Positions 42,964-53,382 of a DNA stretch of 64,000 nucleotides are shown here, one piece after another; the first letter of the stretch is position 1, and every line of letters starts with the position of its first letter. The DNA is taken from the NCBI GenBank assembly GCA_905234735.1, contig CAJOJA010000011.1:124001-188000 (forward strand), given 5' to 3'. The notes beneath the pieces are model-generated. The model was not told where the DNA came from and searched no databases. It saw nothing but the letters and a program-made list of their open reading frames with translations. A program made the translations under genes and the position numbers. The DNA comes from an uncultured Bacteroidaceae bacterium (GTDB lineage Bacteria; Bacteroidota; Bacteroidia; Bacteroidales; Bacteroidaceae).

Positions 42964-44028
42964 CTAAAGTATTCCTTTGGACGATGGTAGTTGCATGTGC
43001 TCTATATCACGGCGAACGGCCATCTTCAGTGCTCGTGCCAGAGCTTTGAATATGCCCTCGATCTTGTGATGCTCGTTCTCGCCCTCGGCCTTGATGTTCA
43101 GGTTCATGCGCGCACTGTCGCTCAGGCTCTTGAAGAAGTGCAGGAACATCTCGGTAGGTACATCGCCGACGCGTTCGCGATGGAACTCCGCTTGCCATAC
43201 CAGCCAGGGACGTCCGCCGAAGTCCAGTGCCACCTGACATAGGCAGTCATCCATGGGCAGACAGTAGCCATAGCGCTCAATGCCACGTTTGTCGCCCAAG
43301 GCTCGGAGCAGACACTCACCGAGGGCGAGTGCAGTATCTTCTATGGTGTGGTGTTCGTCAACATTTAGATCGCCTTTGGTGTGGATGTAGAGGTCGATGT
43401 TGCCGTGTTTGGCTATCTGTTCCAGCATGTGGTCAAAGAAGCCCAGTCCTGTCTCGATGTCGGCTTTTCCCGTGCCGTCCAGATTCACACTCACGCTGAT
43501 GTCCGTCTCCTTTGTTGTCCGTCGTATTTCAGCTGTCCGTTCACCGGCATAGACGATTTCGCGTATCTTTTCCCAGTTTGTTGATTCGTTTAACAAGATG
43601 TACTTACATCCCAGATTACGAGCTAATTGTGCATCTGTTTCCCTATCTCCTATGACATAACTGTTGGCAAGGTCGAACGTACCGTCTATGTAGGGTGTCA
43701 GCATGGCCGTTCCTGGTTTGCGTGTGGGACGATTGTCCTCGGGGAACGAGCGGTCGATGTGTTGTGCGTCGAACTCAACACCCTCGCCGTGCAGAATCTC
43801 CAGCATCAGATTGTGGGTGGGCCAGAAGTCCGACTCAGGATAGGAGGGTGTGCCCAGTCCGTCCTGATTCGATACCATCACGAAGAGGTAGTCGGTATGC
43901 TGGCGTAGGAAACGCAGGGCCGAAATGACACCTGATACAAACTGGAACTTCTCAAATGAATCTATCTGTTCGTCCTCTGGTTCACGCAGTATGGTGCCGT
44001 CGCGGTCGATAAATAGTATCTTCTTCAT
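42964..44028 (-). CDS. hisB: Bifunctional histidinol-phosphatase / imidazoleglycerol-phosphate dehydratase
   Basis: 354 residues from the ATG at 44028. The N-terminal HAD phosphatase has the DxDGT motif in LFIDRDGTI (about 4-12) and a KPGTAML segment. The C-terminal IGPD dehydratase (about 165-354) has [14 protein letters not shown], the metal-binding DEHHTIED (about 234-241) and [17 protein letters not shown]. It catalyses two steps of histidine synthesis. The ATG overlaps the hisC stop by 4 bases. Last gene of hisG-D-C-B. An upstream in-frame extension to 44109 lies inside hisC and is rejected. Confidence 0.95.
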   Translation of the reverse strand: MKKILFIDRDGTILREPEDEQIDSFEKFQFVSGVISALRFLRQHTDYLFVMVSNQDGLGTPSYPESDFWPTHNLMLEILHGEGVEFDAQHIDRSFPEDNRPTRKPGTAMLTPYIDGTFDLANSYVIGDRETDAQLARNLGCKYILLNESTNWEKIREIVYAGERTAEIRRTTKETDISVSVNLDGTGKADIETGLGFFDHMLEQIAKHGNIDLYIHTKGDLNVDEHHTIEDTALALGECLLRALGDKRGIERYGYCLPMDDCLCQVALDFGGRPWLVWQAEFHRERVGDVPTEMFLHFFKSLSDSARMNLNIKAEGENEHHKIEGIFKALARALKMAVRRDIEHMQLPSSKGIL

Positions 44029-45068
44029 GCTTTGTATTGTCTTAATGCGGAGAGCAGTTCGCAATTCTCCTGAGGAGTGCCGACTGTGATGCGCAAGCAG
44101 TTGCCACAAAGTGCCACGCGATTTCGGTTGCGTACGACGATTCCATGCTCTACCAAATAATGATAGATACGGTCGGCATCTGTCACCTCGGCCAGGAAGA
44201 AGTTTGCCTCTGTGGGGTACACACGCTTACATAAAGGGAGTTCGGCCACGGAGGGTACCAGATGGGCGCGTTCGGTGCAGATGGTGGTCAGCCATTGCTG
44301 CACCTTGGGTAGATTATGCAGTACCTCATGGGCTTGTTGCTGGGTGAGAATGTTGATGTTATAGGGATATTTTACCTTATTATATAAGGCAATGATTTCA
44401 GGACTGGCAAATGCCATCCCCAAGCGTATGGCAGCACAGCCCCATGCCTTGCTCATGGTGTTCAGTACGATGAGGTTGGGGTACTGGTCCAGCTCGTAGC
44501 GGAAGGGACGCTCCTGAGTGAAGTCGCTATAGGCTTCGTCCAAAACAACAATGCCCTGAAACTTCGTCAGCACCTTTATTATCTCTTCACGCTTCATGCA
44601 GTTGCCCGTGGGGTTGTTGGGCGAGCATATCCAGATAACCTTTGTCCGTTCGTCAGTGGCGGCAATAAGTTTGTCAGCATTCAGCTGAAAACCATCGTCG
44701 AGTAAAACAGGGCGGTACTCCACATCGTTGATGTCGGCACTCACTTCATACATGCCATACGTGGGTGCTATGGCTACGACGTTGTCTACTCGCGGTTCAC
44801 AGAAAATGCGATATACGAGGTCAATAGCTTCGTCGCTGCCGTTGCCAAGAAAAATATGACTGGCAGGTACACCCTTTACGCGGGAAATCTCCTGTTTCAA
44901 GTTTTCCTGCAAAGGATCAGGATAGCGATTCAACTTTGGTTGCAGCGTATAAGGGTTCTCGTTAGCATCGAGGAATACGTTGGCCGATTTACCCTTAAAC
45001 TCGTCGCGTGCGCAACTGTAGGGCGTGAGCCGCAGTATGTTGGGGCGGACTAGTTTTTCTATGTTCAT
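44025..45068 (-). CDS. hisC: Histidinol-phosphate aminotransferase
   Basis: 347 residues, fold-type I PLP enzyme. FLDANENPY (about 33), [13 protein letters not shown] (about 77-89), [10 protein letters not shown] (about 147), [10 protein letters not shown] (about 175-184) and the PLP-lysine region [16 protein letters not shown] (Lys about 207). It transaminates imidazole-acetol phosphate. It overlaps hisD and hisB by 4 bases each. Confidence 0.95.
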   Translation of the reverse strand: MNIEKLVRPNILRLTPYSCARDEFKGKSANVFLDANENPYTLQPKLNRYPDPLQENLKQEISRVKGVPASHIFLGNGSDEAIDLVYRIFCEPRVDNVVAIAPTYGMYEVSADINDVEYRPVLLDDGFQLNADKLIAATDERTKVIWICSPNNPTGNCMKREEIIKVLTKFQGIVVLDEAYSDFTQERPFRYELDQYPNLIVLNTMSKAWGCAAIRLGMAFASPEIIALYNKVKYPYNINILTQQQAHEVLHNLPKVQQWLTTICTERAHLVPSVAELPLCKRVYPTEANFFLAEVTDADRIYHYLVEHGIVVRNRNRVALCGNCLRITVGTPQENCELLSALRQYKA

Positions 45069-46345
45069 AGTGTTTTCAGTCTGATTGTCATTGCGTTTTT
45101 GTGTGCATCCAGTTGCTCGCCAGCGGCCATCAACTCAACGGCGTGTCCGATGGTGTGAAGCCCTTGGGGCGAGAGTTCCTGGAAGGTGACCTTGCGCTGG
45201 AAACTATCCAGATTCACACCGTTGTAGGCCACAGCATAGCCGTTGGTTGGCAGGGTGTGGTTGGTGCCGCTGGCATAGTCGCCTGCACTCTCGGGGGTCA
45301 GATGTCCAAGGAACACGCTGCCGGCATTTACCACTTTGTCAGCAAGTTCCATGTAATTCTCTGTTTCAATAATGAGGTGCTCTGGTGCATACTGGTTGGT
45401 CAGGCGCATCATCTCGTCGCGGTGGCTTACGAGGATGATTTTGCTGTTCTCCAATGCCTGGGTGGCAATGTCCTTTCGAGGCAGCAGGGCCAGTTGGCGC
45501 TCCACTTCTTGCTCGACCTGTGGAATCAGTTCCTCACTGGTGGTTACGAGGAGCACCTGGCTGTCCACACCGTGTTCGGCTTGCGAAAGCAGGTCGGCAG
45601 CCACAAAGGCAGGGTTTGCCGAGTGGTCGGCCAGCACCTCCACCTCGCTGGGACCGGCAGGCATGTCAATGGCTGCGTCGTGAAGCGCCACTTGTTGTTT
45701 GGCACACATCACGTACTGATTGCCTGGACCAAATATCTTGTAGACCTTGGGCACGCTTTCCGTTCCGTAGGCCATGGCACCGATGGCTTGCACGCCACCG
45801 ATTTTGAAGATACGGTCCACGCCTGCGATGCGGGCAGCAACGAGTATGGCGGGATTCACTTTTCCTTTGCGGTTGGGAGGCGTGCAAAGTACAATCTTGC
45901 GACAACCTGCTATCTTAGCTGGTGTGGCCAACATCAGAACCGTACTAAACAGGGGTGCTGTGCCACCAGGTATGTACAGGCCGACACGTTCTATAGGGAT
46001 GGCCTTTTGCCAGCAGGTAACGCCGTTGGTTACTTCGCATTTCTCCCCTTCAAATCGTTGTGCCTCGTGGAAGGTGTATATGTTGTGGTGTGCCAGTTGC
46101 AGGGCTTCTTTCAGCTCGTTGCTGACCAGGCTCTCGGCTTCCTGCATCTCGGCCTCGCTGACGGCCAGGTCGGACACTTGTGCCTTGTCGAACTTCAGTT
46201 CAAACTCGCGAACGGCTTCATCGCCTCGCTGGCGAATCTCGTGGAGCACACCAGCAACCACGTCGTTCAGCTCGGTGGCATCTTTCGTGGGGCGTCGGAG
46301 CAGTGCCGCCCACTCCATCTCCTTAGGGTATCTGTATGTTTTCAC
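45065..46345 (-). CDS. hisD: Histidinol dehydrogenase
   Basis: 426 residues, the last two oxidations of histidine synthesis (NAD, Zn). Family motifs: [19 protein letters not shown] (about 115-133), [14 protein letters not shown] (about 225-238), [12 protein letters not shown] (zinc ligands Gln and His, about 250-261), and [11 protein letters not shown] (about 362). Length is normal. It starts 4 bp after hisG. Confidence 0.95.
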   Translation of the reverse strand: MKTYRYPKEMEWAALLRRPTKDATELNDVVAGVLHEIRQRGDEAVREFELKFDKAQVSDLAVSEAEMQEAESLVSNELKEALQLAHHNIYTFHEAQRFEGEKCEVTNGVTCWQKAIPIERVGLYIPGGTAPLFSTVLMLATPAKIAGCRKIVLCTPPNRKGKVNPAILVAARIAGVDRIFKIGGVQAIGAMAYGTESVPKVYKIFGPGNQYVMCAKQQVALHDAAIDMPAGPSEVEVLADHSANPAFVAADLLSQAEHGVDSQVLLVTTSEELIPQVEQEVERQLALLPRKDIATQALENSKIILVSHRDEMMRLTNQYAPEHLIIETENYMELADKVVNAGSVFLGHLTPESAGDYASGTNHTLPTNGYAVAYNGVNLDSFQRKVTFQELSPQGLHTIGHAVELMAAGEQLDAHKNAMTIRLKTL

Positions 46346-46349
46346 CTTT

Positions 46350-47201
46350 TCACAATATCATTTTCTCAACGGGGATGACGAGGATTCCTTCGGCACCCAG
46401 ATCCTTCAGTTGGCTGATGATTTGCCAGAAACTCTTTTCGTCGATGACGGTGTGCACGCTGTTCCATCCAGGGGTGGCCAAGGGCATCACCGTGGGACTC
46501 TTCATACCAGGCAGAACCTTGATAATGGCATCAAGACTTTCCGTGGGCACGTTCATCAGGACATATTTCTTGTCTTCGGCATTTTTCACGGCCTCGATGC
46601 GGAACAGCAGTTCGTCCAGCACGGCACGCTTCTCGGCGGTTAATTGTTTGTTCCCGATGAGCATGGCCTCGCTCTTCATCACCACTTCGACCTCGCGTAG
46701 GTTGTTGCTGACCAGTGTACTCCCGCTAGATACGATATCGAAAATGGCGTCAGCCAGACCAATGCCCGGACTGATTTCCACACTACCCGTGATGACGTGT
46801 ATGTCGGCATGTACACCATGCTCCTCCAGAAAACGGCGCAGAATGCCTGGGTAGGATGTGGCAATCTTCTTGCCCTCAAACCAGGTGAGGCCGGGATAGT
46901 TTACGGCTTTGGGGATGGCCAGCGAAAGACGGCACTTGCTGAAGCCCAGCGGACGGACTATTTCGGCATCCTCCTGTCTCTCCTCAAACTCGTTTTGGCC
47001 CACGATGCCCAAGTCGGCCACACCGGTAGCCACACTCTGCGGAATGTCGTCGTCGCGCAGATAGAGCACTTCGAGGGGAAAGTTCTGACTTTCCACAAGC
47101 AATGTCCTCTTGCTACTCGGTATTTTTATACCAGCCTCCGACAGCAGACACATCGTGTCTTCGAAGAGGCGGCCCTTTGATTGTACGGCTATTCTAAGCA
47201 T
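46350..47201 (-). CDS. hisG: ATP phosphoribosyltransferase (long form)
   Basis: 283 residues, the first enzyme of histidine synthesis. LRIAVQSKGRLFEDT at the N-terminus, DLGIVGQNEFEE (about 72-83), GVHADIHVITGSVEISPGIGLADAIFDIVSSG (P-loop-like PRPP site, about 140-165) and a C-terminal ACT-like regulatory domain (about 210-283, MNVPTESLDAI..LPGMKSPTV) that binds histidine for feedback inhibition. The long form needs no HisZ. A consensus promoter lies just upstream. Confidence 0.95.
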   Translation of the reverse strand: MLRIAVQSKGRLFEDTMCLLSEAGIKIPSSKRTLLVESQNFPLEVLYLRDDDIPQSVATGVADLGIVGQNEFEERQEDAEIVRPLGFSKCRLSLAIPKAVNYPGLTWFEGKKIATSYPGILRRFLEEHGVHADIHVITGSVEISPGIGLADAIFDIVSSGSTLVSNNLREVEVVMKSEAMLIGNKQLTAEKRAVLDELLFRIEAVKNAEDKKYVLMNVPTESLDAIIKVLPGMKSPTVMPLATPGWNSVHTVIDEKSFWQIISQLKDLGAEGILVIPVEKMIL

Positions 47202-47239
47202 ATTATCTTTATACCTTATTATTATATATATAGTGCTTG

Positions 47240-47269
47240 CAAAGATACGAAAAAAAATCGAAACGACAA
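47240..47269 (-). promoter_or_regulatory. Promoter of hisG-D-C-B
   Basis: On the minus strand TTG (47269-47267), 19-bp spacer, TATCTTTG (47247-47240), 39 bp before the hisG ATG. No histidine-rich leader peptide was seen between them. Confidence 0.75.
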
Positions 47270-47286
47270 ATACAATATGAAAAACA

Positions 47287-48477
47287 CTAACGTTTTGAGT
47301 GTATTAAAAATGCTGGGCAGACGTGTAAGTATAATCCGAAGCCCCAAGGAAGTGCATTGAGGTTTGGAGCGTGTGCACTGTACAGGTCAATCTGGGCACC
47401 GAGGCGATAGGCAGGGGTGAACGAATAGGTATAGCCCACTCGGGCGTATGCGGTGTGTATACCGCGGAACGTCGTTCCTGGATAGCGAAGGCTGATGGTG
47501 CCAAAGAAGGGCGAACCGTAGAGGTTGGCATACTGGCGTGGCGCACCCACATAGCCTATTTCTGCATTCAGTCCCTTGAGAAGAAGGGCGGAGACGGCCG
47601 CGTGGAGTGCTACCCCCGTGTCGAAGGGCCAGAGTGTGCCGTGCTGCTGCCATGATCCAAGCACGTTGGCTTCGGCACGCAGATGGTTCAGCACATGTTG
47701 GCGCACAGGGCGATAGGTCATCCGTGCACCGATGCTGGCGTTCATCACGGTTTGTACTCCGGCATCGGTGACATCGAGTTCGCCTCCACGATGCTGCAGG
47801 ATGAGTTGTATGGGGGTTTCCCACAGGAACCGACGGTGGTTGTCGCGGTTCCATTTCAGCATAGAGTTCACACCGACAGTGAAGGCCTCCTGGTGGGTGT
47901 CGAGGTTGAAGATGTAGCTCTGCCAGTTTATCCACATATCCAGGTGTACATGCTTCCTGTCAAGCAGTAACTGGAATCCCATTTCAGGGTCAGTAGACAG
48001 GTTCTGTTCTGGATTGAATAGCGGAAGGATGAGTTGATGGTTCTGTGCCCCGTAAATGTCGCCTAGTACGAGCGTGAGTCGCTTGAAGTTGGCTTGAGCT
48101 CGGAACCACGGTAGGGCATGCACGCCGTGGGTATGCTGGTTGCCCTTCCATTTCACAATGTCGTGGTAGGCATAGTTGGGGTAGCGGTTGGCTCCATTGA
48201 AGAGGAGCAGATGGACGCCCGCCTCTATGCGCAACTGGGGAAGGGGGGCATAGGTAAGCTTCGGCTGCAGCCATGCTCCAGGCAGGGTGTAGCCCTTGGT
48301 TATGTCGCTGCTGAACTCATTGTTCTGAAAGAAAGCCAGGGCGTTGAATTCCGCCTTCAGTGTCCCAACGTCTGTGGAATCGATACGGTAGCGTTCGATG
48401 CACAATGTGTCCCACACTTGCGCGTGAAGAGTGAAGAATGAAAGGTAAAGAATTAATGTTACAACCTGACGTTTCAT
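47287..48477 (-). CDS. Predicted outer-membrane beta-barrel protein
   Basis: 396 residues with a signal peptide (hydrophobic core coded by a TTCTTCACTCTTCAC-type repeat, cleavage after LHAQ). The mature chain is a series of alternating aromatic strands (LRIEAGVHLLLF, YAYHDIVKWKG, LRYPGTTFRGIHTAYARVGYTY) and ends in an amphipathic strand. I do not recognise a family. It overlaps dedA by 4 bases and is the last gene of the long lysC-lysA-GT2-dedA stretch. Confidence 0.7.
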   Translation of the reverse strand: MKRQVVTLILYLSFFTLHAQVWDTLCIERYRIDSTDVGTLKAEFNALAFFQNNEFSSDITKGYTLPGAWLQPKLTYAPLPQLRIEAGVHLLLFNGANRYPNYAYHDIVKWKGNQHTHGVHALPWFRAQANFKRLTLVLGDIYGAQNHQLILPLFNPEQNLSTDPEMGFQLLLDRKHVHLDMWINWQSYIFNLDTHQEAFTVGVNSMLKWNRDNHRRFLWETPIQLILQHRGGELDVTDAGVQTVMNASIGARMTYRPVRQHVLNHLRAEANVLGSWQQHGTLWPFDTGVALHAAVSALLLKGLNAEIGYVGAPRQYANLYGSPFFGTISLRYPGTTFRGIHTAYARVGYTYSFTPAYRLGAQIDLYSAHAPNLNALPWGFGLYLHVCPAFLIHSKR

Positions 48478-49100
48478 TTCTTGGTTCCTTTATAGATAAG
48501 GAATACGACCACTGCGGCGCCAAGCGCCAGCATGGCTATCTTCAGGTAGACGGAGTACTCGGCTACGGCTGCATCCAGTTCTTCATAGGGGACGACGCTG
48601 GCCAGATAGTAACCGATAGTAGCCAGGATGCTGTTCCACAAGCCGGCACCCAACGAGGTGTACAGCACAAAGCGACTAAGGCTCATGCGAGAGAGTCCGG
48701 CTGGAATGCTGATGAGCTGGCGCACGGCAGGCACCAGTCGGCCAACGAAGGTGCCGATAGCCCCGTGTCGGTCGAAATATTCCTCTGCTATTCGTACCTT
48801 CTCTTCATCAATCAGACATATATGTCCCAGTCGGCTGTTGGCAAAACGATAGACGATGGGGCGTCCCAAATGCAATGCGAGGTAATAGTTGATGAGAGCA
48901 CCTATGATGGCGCCCACTGTGGCGCAGACGATGATGAAAAAAATGTTCAAGTCGCTGCCGCTTGCTGCCAGGTATGCAGCTGGAGGAACTACAACCTCAC
49001 TGGGGAAGGGGATGAAACTGCTCTCGATGGCCATAAGTAAGGTGATGACCCAGTAGTTAAGGTGTTCGAGACACCAGGCAATGAATGGTATACTTTGCAT
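48474..49100 (-). CDS. DedA-family membrane protein
   Basis: 208 residues with four to five membrane segments. The SNARE-associated/VTT-domain motifs are visible: ESSFIPFPSEVVVPPAAYLA (about 26-45, with E and P), and the C-terminal part beginning FVGRLVPAVRQLISIPAG (about 118-135, with the conserved F.GR..P..R....AG). Recent work assigns DedA proteins to flipping lipid carriers such as undecaprenyl phosphate, fitting the neighbouring glycosyltransferases. Confidence 0.9.
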   Translation of the reverse strand: MQSIPFIAWCLEHLNYWVITLLMAIESSFIPFPSEVVVPPAAYLAASGSDLNIFFIIVCATVGAIIGALINYYLALHLGRPIVYRFANSRLGHICLIDEEKVRIAEEYFDRHGAIGTFVGRLVPAVRQLISIPAGLSRMSLSRFVLYTSLGAGLWNSILATIGYYLASVVPYEELDAAVAEYSVYLKIAMLALGAAVVVFLIYKGTKK

Positions 49101-49136
49101 CTATTGGTAAAATGTTAAATGAAGAATGTAAATTGC

Positions 49137-50171
49137 TCAGATGAATCTCTTCTTGAAGTTGTTCTTATCGGAAAATAGCCAGTGAAGCCACGCAGTAGAG
49201 TCCCAATAGGGCACGAGATGCAGCAGCAAGGGCAGTGGCTGGATGATAGGCGGTTCGCCGATGGACTTCAGGTATCGGTTGAACGACAGGGTGCAATATC
49301 CCATATACAATAACCATGCGAAGAGGGAAAGACCTACTGCCAAGTAATTGTGATAGACTAATCCCATGACGGTGATGGCACCAAGCAGCAAGGTGCAAAA
49401 CCACGTCAGACTGGCTACCGTGAAGTACCTCAGTCGGTAGCGGAAGGTGTGGCGGAAGTGGCGACGTGTCTCCATGAAGAAGAGACGCTCACGGTTCCAC
49501 CATTCCGGTGCTTGAGGCGTGTCTTGCAGGATTATGGCATCGGGGTGCATGCAGACGGCCGTGTTCTGTGCGGTGCTATGCTGGTTGACCATGATGTCTG
49601 TGGCACCAGTCAACAGGTTGGCATGGTCGGCAAAGCCACGATGCTCGAAGAAGAGCGAACGGCGATAGCACAGGTTGGTCCCGTCGCAACGATAGGCTCC
49701 ATGTTGTCGGGCATAATACAGGTTTAGGCGTTGTTGATAGGCACGGAAGAAACGGCAGCGTAGTCCATTCCAACCGTGTCCGTCGACAAATCGGGTCTGC
49801 CCCAGCACAATTTGAAGCTCGGGTCGTGATTCGCAAACCGAAACCATGTGGCTGAGCCAATGGGAGGATGCGGGTATGCAGTCCGCCTGCGTCAGCATCA
49901 GCCACTCGTAGCTGGCTGATCGGGCACCCAAGGTCAGGGCCAAACGTATGGGACTGACGTCGCGTGAGGAATCGGGCAGCCGGATGATGTGCAGGTTGGG
50001 ATTGAACACTTGCAACCCTTCGAGCATGGAAATGGTGTCGTCGCTGCTGTTCATATCCACGACAATCACCTCGTAGTCGGAGGGATAATCCTGTTCCAAG
50101 AATGCAGGCAGATGTCGTCGCAGAACATCGCACTGCTCATAGACCGCTATGATGATACTTATTGGTGGCAT
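49137..50171 (-). CDS. Family 2 glycosyltransferase, membrane-associated
   Basis: 344 residues. GT-A domain: ISIIIAVYEQCDVLRRHL, VIVVDMNSSDDT (about 35-46), and LMLTQADCIP at the DXD position (QAD, about 92). Two or three hydrophobic helices at about 255-310 anchor it to the membrane. Acceptor and donor unknown. Its start overlaps the end of lysA by 13 bp. Confidence 0.87.
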   Translation of the reverse strand: MPPISIIIAVYEQCDVLRRHLPAFLEQDYPSDYEVIVVDMNSSDDTISMLEGLQVFNPNLHIIRLPDSSRDVSPIRLALTLGARSASYEWLMLTQADCIPASSHWLSHMVSVCESRPELQIVLGQTRFVDGHGWNGLRCRFFRAYQQRLNLYYARQHGAYRCDGTNLCYRRSLFFEHRGFADHANLLTGATDIMVNQHSTAQNTAVCMHPDAIILQDTPQAPEWWNRERLFFMETRRHFRHTFRYRLRYFTVASLTWFCTLLLGAITVMGLVYHNYLAVGLSLFAWLLYMGYCTLSFNRYLKSIGEPPIIQPLPLLLHLVPYWDSTAWLHWLFSDKNNFKKRFI

Positions 50172-51313
50172 AGTTCCTCGTCAGTGTGCCCGACAGGTAG
50201 CGTGCGGCAATTGTATTGCGAGGCCATGATTTCGCCGTAGGCACCGGCACTGCGAATGGCCAGCAGGTCGCCACGATGGGTGGTAGGCATGTGATAGTCA
50301 TTGACAAACTCGTCGCTGCTTTCACAGATGGGGCCCACGACATCGTAGACCTCGTCGCCCTCGTGACGGGAGAGATTGTCCACGCGGTGGTAGGCATCAT
50401 AAAGGGCGGGACGGATGAGATCGGTCATGCCGGCATCCACGATGACGAAACGTTTCAGCGAAGCCTCCTTGACATAAAGCACACGTGTAATCAGACTGCC
50501 GCACTGAGCCACGAGCGAACGTCCCAACTCGAAGTGGAGTTGTTGGTCGCGGTGGAGGCGTAGGTAGCGATTGAACGTGTCGAAGTAGTCCTGGAAGTTG
50601 GGTATGGGATGCTCGTCGGGCTGTTCGTAGTCGATGCCCAGTCCGCCACCTACGTTAATGTGGGGCAGACGGATACCATAGGTGTCGAGCACCTCCTGCA
50701 ACTCATTGATGCGCAGAGCCAGGGTGGCAAAGTCGTCCATGTCGGTTATTTGACTGCCGATGTGGAAGTGCAGACCGATGCATTCGACGTGGCTCATCAT
50801 GCGCGATTGTTCTATCACGTTCTGAGCGTCCTCCCAGGCAATGCCAAACTTGTTTTCGGCTAGGCCTGTAGTGATGTTGTCGTGGGTGTGGGCACCGACG
50901 TTGGGATTGATGCGGAAAGCCACTCGGGCCACTTTGCCGTGGCGCTGTGCCAGTTCGTTGATGACCTCCAGTTCAGGGATGCTCTCCACGTTGAAGCAGA
51001 AGATGTTGGACAGCAGGGCGAGCTCTATCTCCCAATCGCTCTTGCCCACACCGGCGAAGACTATCTTGTCGGCAGGAAATCCTGCATCGAGGCATGCCTG
51101 AATCTCGCCTCCACTGACGCAGTCGGCCCCCAATCCGGCAGCCACGATGTGGCGCAATACCTGTGGATTGGTGCAGGCCTTCACCGCATAGTGAAGGTGA
51201 TAGTTGGGACGTAGGTGGCGCTTGGCCTCGTCCAGTGTCTGGTTTAGCAACTGCGTATCGTAGTAGTAGAACGGTGTCCTCAGCGATTGAAACTTATCTA
51301 TTGGATATTCCAT
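50159..51313 (-). CDS. lysA: Diaminopimelate decarboxylase
   Basis: 384 residues from the ATG at 51313 (MEYPIDKFQSLRTPFYYYD). An alternative ATG at 51346 overlaps the lysC stop (TAATG) and adds 11 residues. PLP enzyme, alanine-racemase-like barrel: the PLP lysine in HYAVKACTNP (about 46), VSGGEIQACLDAGF, FRINPNVGAHTHDNITTG, HFHIGSQITD, NVGGGLGIDYEQ, ELGRSLVAQCG, and the C-terminal CESSDEF with the catalytic Cys. Last step of lysine synthesis. Confidence 0.95.
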   Translation of the reverse strand: MEYPIDKFQSLRTPFYYYDTQLLNQTLDEAKRHLRPNYHLHYAVKACTNPQVLRHIVAAGLGADCVSGGEIQACLDAGFPADKIVFAGVGKSDWEIELALLSNIFCFNVESIPELEVINELAQRHGKVARVAFRINPNVGAHTHDNITTGLAENKFGIAWEDAQNVIEQSRMMSHVECIGLHFHIGSQITDMDDFATLALRINELQEVLDTYGIRLPHINVGGGLGIDYEQPDEHPIPNFQDYFDTFNRYLRLHRDQQLHFELGRSLVAQCGSLITRVLYVKEASLKRFVIVDAGMTDLIRPALYDAYHRVDNLSRHEGDEVYDVVGPICESSDEFVNDYHMPTTHRGDLLAIRSAGAYGEIMASQYNCRTLPVGHTDEELCHQ

Positions 51314-51345
51314 AATCTTTATCTTTTTACCTTGTTTGTTATGCA

Positions 51346-52671
51346 TTATTTAAACAGCGTTTCGCTAAGGGCCTGCAGGGTACGCTTCTTGTCCTCGGCC
51401 TTTACCAGGAAGGAGATGTTGTAGTTGCTGCCACCATAGCTGATCATGCGCACGGGTATCTTCTTAATGGCCATGCAGGCTCGCGTTTCGAATCCTACGT
51501 TGCCGCTGGCCAAGTCGCCCACGACGCATACGATGCACATATTGTCATCGACCTCAACCGTTCCGTACTTCTTCAGTTCGCTTACGATGTCGGTCAGGTG
51601 GGAACGGTTGTCGATGGTCACGCTCACGCCCACTTCGCTGGTGCAAATCATGTCGATACTGGTGCGGTTCTGTTCGAATATCTCGAAGACCTTGCGCAGG
51701 AACCCGTATGCCAGCAACATACGCGAGGACTGAATCTGTATGCACGTAATGTTGTCTTTTGCTGCAACGGCCTTGATGGTTCCCTTCTGAATCTCGTTGT
51801 TGATGATGGTGCCTGGTGCGGCTGGGTCCATCGTGTTCAGTAGCCGTACAGGAACACCAGCAAGTTTAGCAGGCTGAATGCATGTGGGATGCAGTATCTT
51901 GGCTCCGAAGTAGGCCAATTCGGCAGCTTCCTCGAAGTAAAGTTGACGGACGGGCTCTGTGTGGTCTACGATGCGAGGGTCGTTGTTGTGCATGCCATCG
52001 ATGTCGGTCCATATCTGTATCTCGCTCGTCTGGAGGGCAGCCCCGATGAGGCAGGCTGTATAGTCGCTGCCGCCGCGCTGCAGATTGTCAATCTCGCCCT
52101 CGTTGTTGCGACAGATGAAGCCCTGCGTGATATAGATATCGTAGTCGGGCACTTCCTTAAGTTTGGCAACAGTGGCATTGCGGATGAAGTTGAGGTCTGG
52201 CTCGCCATTCTCGTTAGTACGCACGATGTCCAGTGCAGAAAGCAATACGGCTTTCTTGCCTTGCTCCAACAGGTAGTTGGTGACCATTGTGGTGCTGATG
52301 ATTTCGCCTTGGGCCAGGATTACCTTCTCCTCCTTGCTGGAGAACGTGGGAGCGTCCTTGGCGAACGAGCGCAGATACTTAAACTCCTCGTTTAGGAACT
52401 GGGCAGTCTTCTCGCGGAACTCCTGTGTGGCGTACAGCTCTTCGATGTGCCCCATGTATTTCTGCTCCAGTTGGTTTATGATGGTGCTGGCACCTTCGGG
52501 ATTGTTCTTGTAAAGGTAGTCGGATATTTCCACCAGACTATTGGTGGTTCCGCTCATGGCCGACAGAACGACGAAGCTCTGTTCGCCTTCTGCCGGGTTG
52601 AAAATCTTCACCACTTCCTTCATTCGTTGGGGCGAACCTACGCTGGTGCCACCAAATTTCATTACTTTCAT
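51346..52671 (-). CDS. lysC: Aspartate kinase
   Basis: 441 residues, monofunctional. Kinase domain starts MKVMKFGGTSVGSPQRM and has LSAMSGTTNSLVEI, GFICRNNEGEI and LQRGGSDYTACLIGAAL (about 210-226). Two C-terminal ACT domains (about 305-441; VGVSVTIDN, CIVCVVGD) give feedback control, probably by lysine given the neighbouring lysA. It commits aspartate to lysine, threonine and methionine; metA is also in this window. Confidence 0.95.
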   Translation of the reverse strand: MKVMKFGGTSVGSPQRMKEVVKIFNPAEGEQSFVVLSAMSGTTNSLVEISDYLYKNNPEGASTIINQLEQKYMGHIEELYATQEFREKTAQFLNEEFKYLRSFAKDAPTFSSKEEKVILAQGEIISTTMVTNYLLEQGKKAVLLSALDIVRTNENGEPDLNFIRNATVAKLKEVPDYDIYITQGFICRNNEGEIDNLQRGGSDYTACLIGAALQTSEIQIWTDIDGMHNNDPRIVDHTEPVRQLYFEEAAELAYFGAKILHPTCIQPAKLAGVPVRLLNTMDPAAPGTIINNEIQKGTIKAVAAKDNITCIQIQSSRMLLAYGFLRKVFEIFEQNRTSIDMICTSEVGVSVTIDNRSHLTDIVSELKKYGTVEVDDNMCIVCVVGDLASGNVGFETRACMAIKKIPVRMISYGGSNYNISFLVKAEDKKRTLQALSETLFK

Positions 52672-52689
52672 TTCTTTTTACCTTTATAG

Positions 52690-53349
52690 TTATTCTATGA
52701 TTATTATTCCTTCTTTGCAACGCCAGATGATGCCTGGGAACTCGCGTGTCCACTGTTCGTTGTGTGTAGTCATGACTACGGCCGTCCCCTGCAGTCGGAT
52801 GTTGTTTAGCAGTTCCATCACCCGATGTCCGTTTTCGGCGTCCAGATTTGCCGTGGGCTCGTCGGCCAACAGCAGTTTGGGACTGTTCAGCAGGGCACGG
52901 GCAATGCATACTCGTTGCTGTTCGCCACCGGATAGTTCGAAGGGCATGTGGCGGGTCTTATCGGGCAGTCCCACTTGTTCCAGCACCTCGATGATGCGGC
53001 GTTCGCGATCAATCTTCTTCTTCCAACCTGTGGCTCGCAGGACAAAACTCAGGTTCTCGTCGACTGTACGGTCGCGCATAAGCTGGAAGTCCTGAAATAC
53101 GATACCCAACTGTCGACGCAGTTTCGGCAATTGGCGCGGCCGGATTCGCGCCATGTCGTTGTCCAGCACCGTAGCATCCCCCGCGGCAATGGGCAGTTCG
53201 CCGTAGATGGTCTTCAAGAGTGATGTCTTGCCACATCCCACTTCGCCCAGAATGTATATGAACTGTTCCTCGTTGATTTCGAGGTTGATGTCCGACAGGA
53301 TGGTGCGCTCGTCCTGATTTATTTGTACCTGTTCGTATTTTGCTAACAT
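52690..53349 (-). CDS. ftsE: FtsE-like ABC ATPase
   Basis: 219 residues from the ATG at 53349. Walker A GEVGCGKTSLL (about 35-45), Q-loop VFQDFQLMRD (about 85), signature ELSGGEQQRVCIARAL (about 137-152) and Walker B LLLADEPTANLD (about 157-168). Closest to FtsE, which with FtsX controls peptidoglycan hydrolases at division. FtsX is not adjacent here. It sits between hisIE and lysC; the 33-bp gap to hisIE is filled with TTTCAATTC-type repeats. Confidence 0.85.
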   Translation of the reverse strand: MLAKYEQVQINQDERTILSDINLEINEEQFIYILGEVGCGKTSLLKTIYGELPIAAGDATVLDNDMARIRPRQLPKLRRQLGIVFQDFQLMRDRTVDENLSFVLRATGWKKKIDRERRIIEVLEQVGLPDKTRHMPFELSGGEQQRVCIARALLNSPKLLLADEPTANLDAENGHRVMELLNNIRLQGTAVVMTTHNEQWTREFPGIIWRCKEGIIIIE

Positions 53350-53382
53350 AACTTTCAATTCTCAATTTTCAGCTCTCAAATT

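Noticed and set aside
45101..46378. Long plus-strand open frame opposite hisD
   Set aside because: Antisense of a fully conserved HisD; no motifs.
47930..47942. TTATCCACA-like sequence as an origin DnaA box
   Set aside because: A single match inside a coding gene, far from dnaA, with no cluster.
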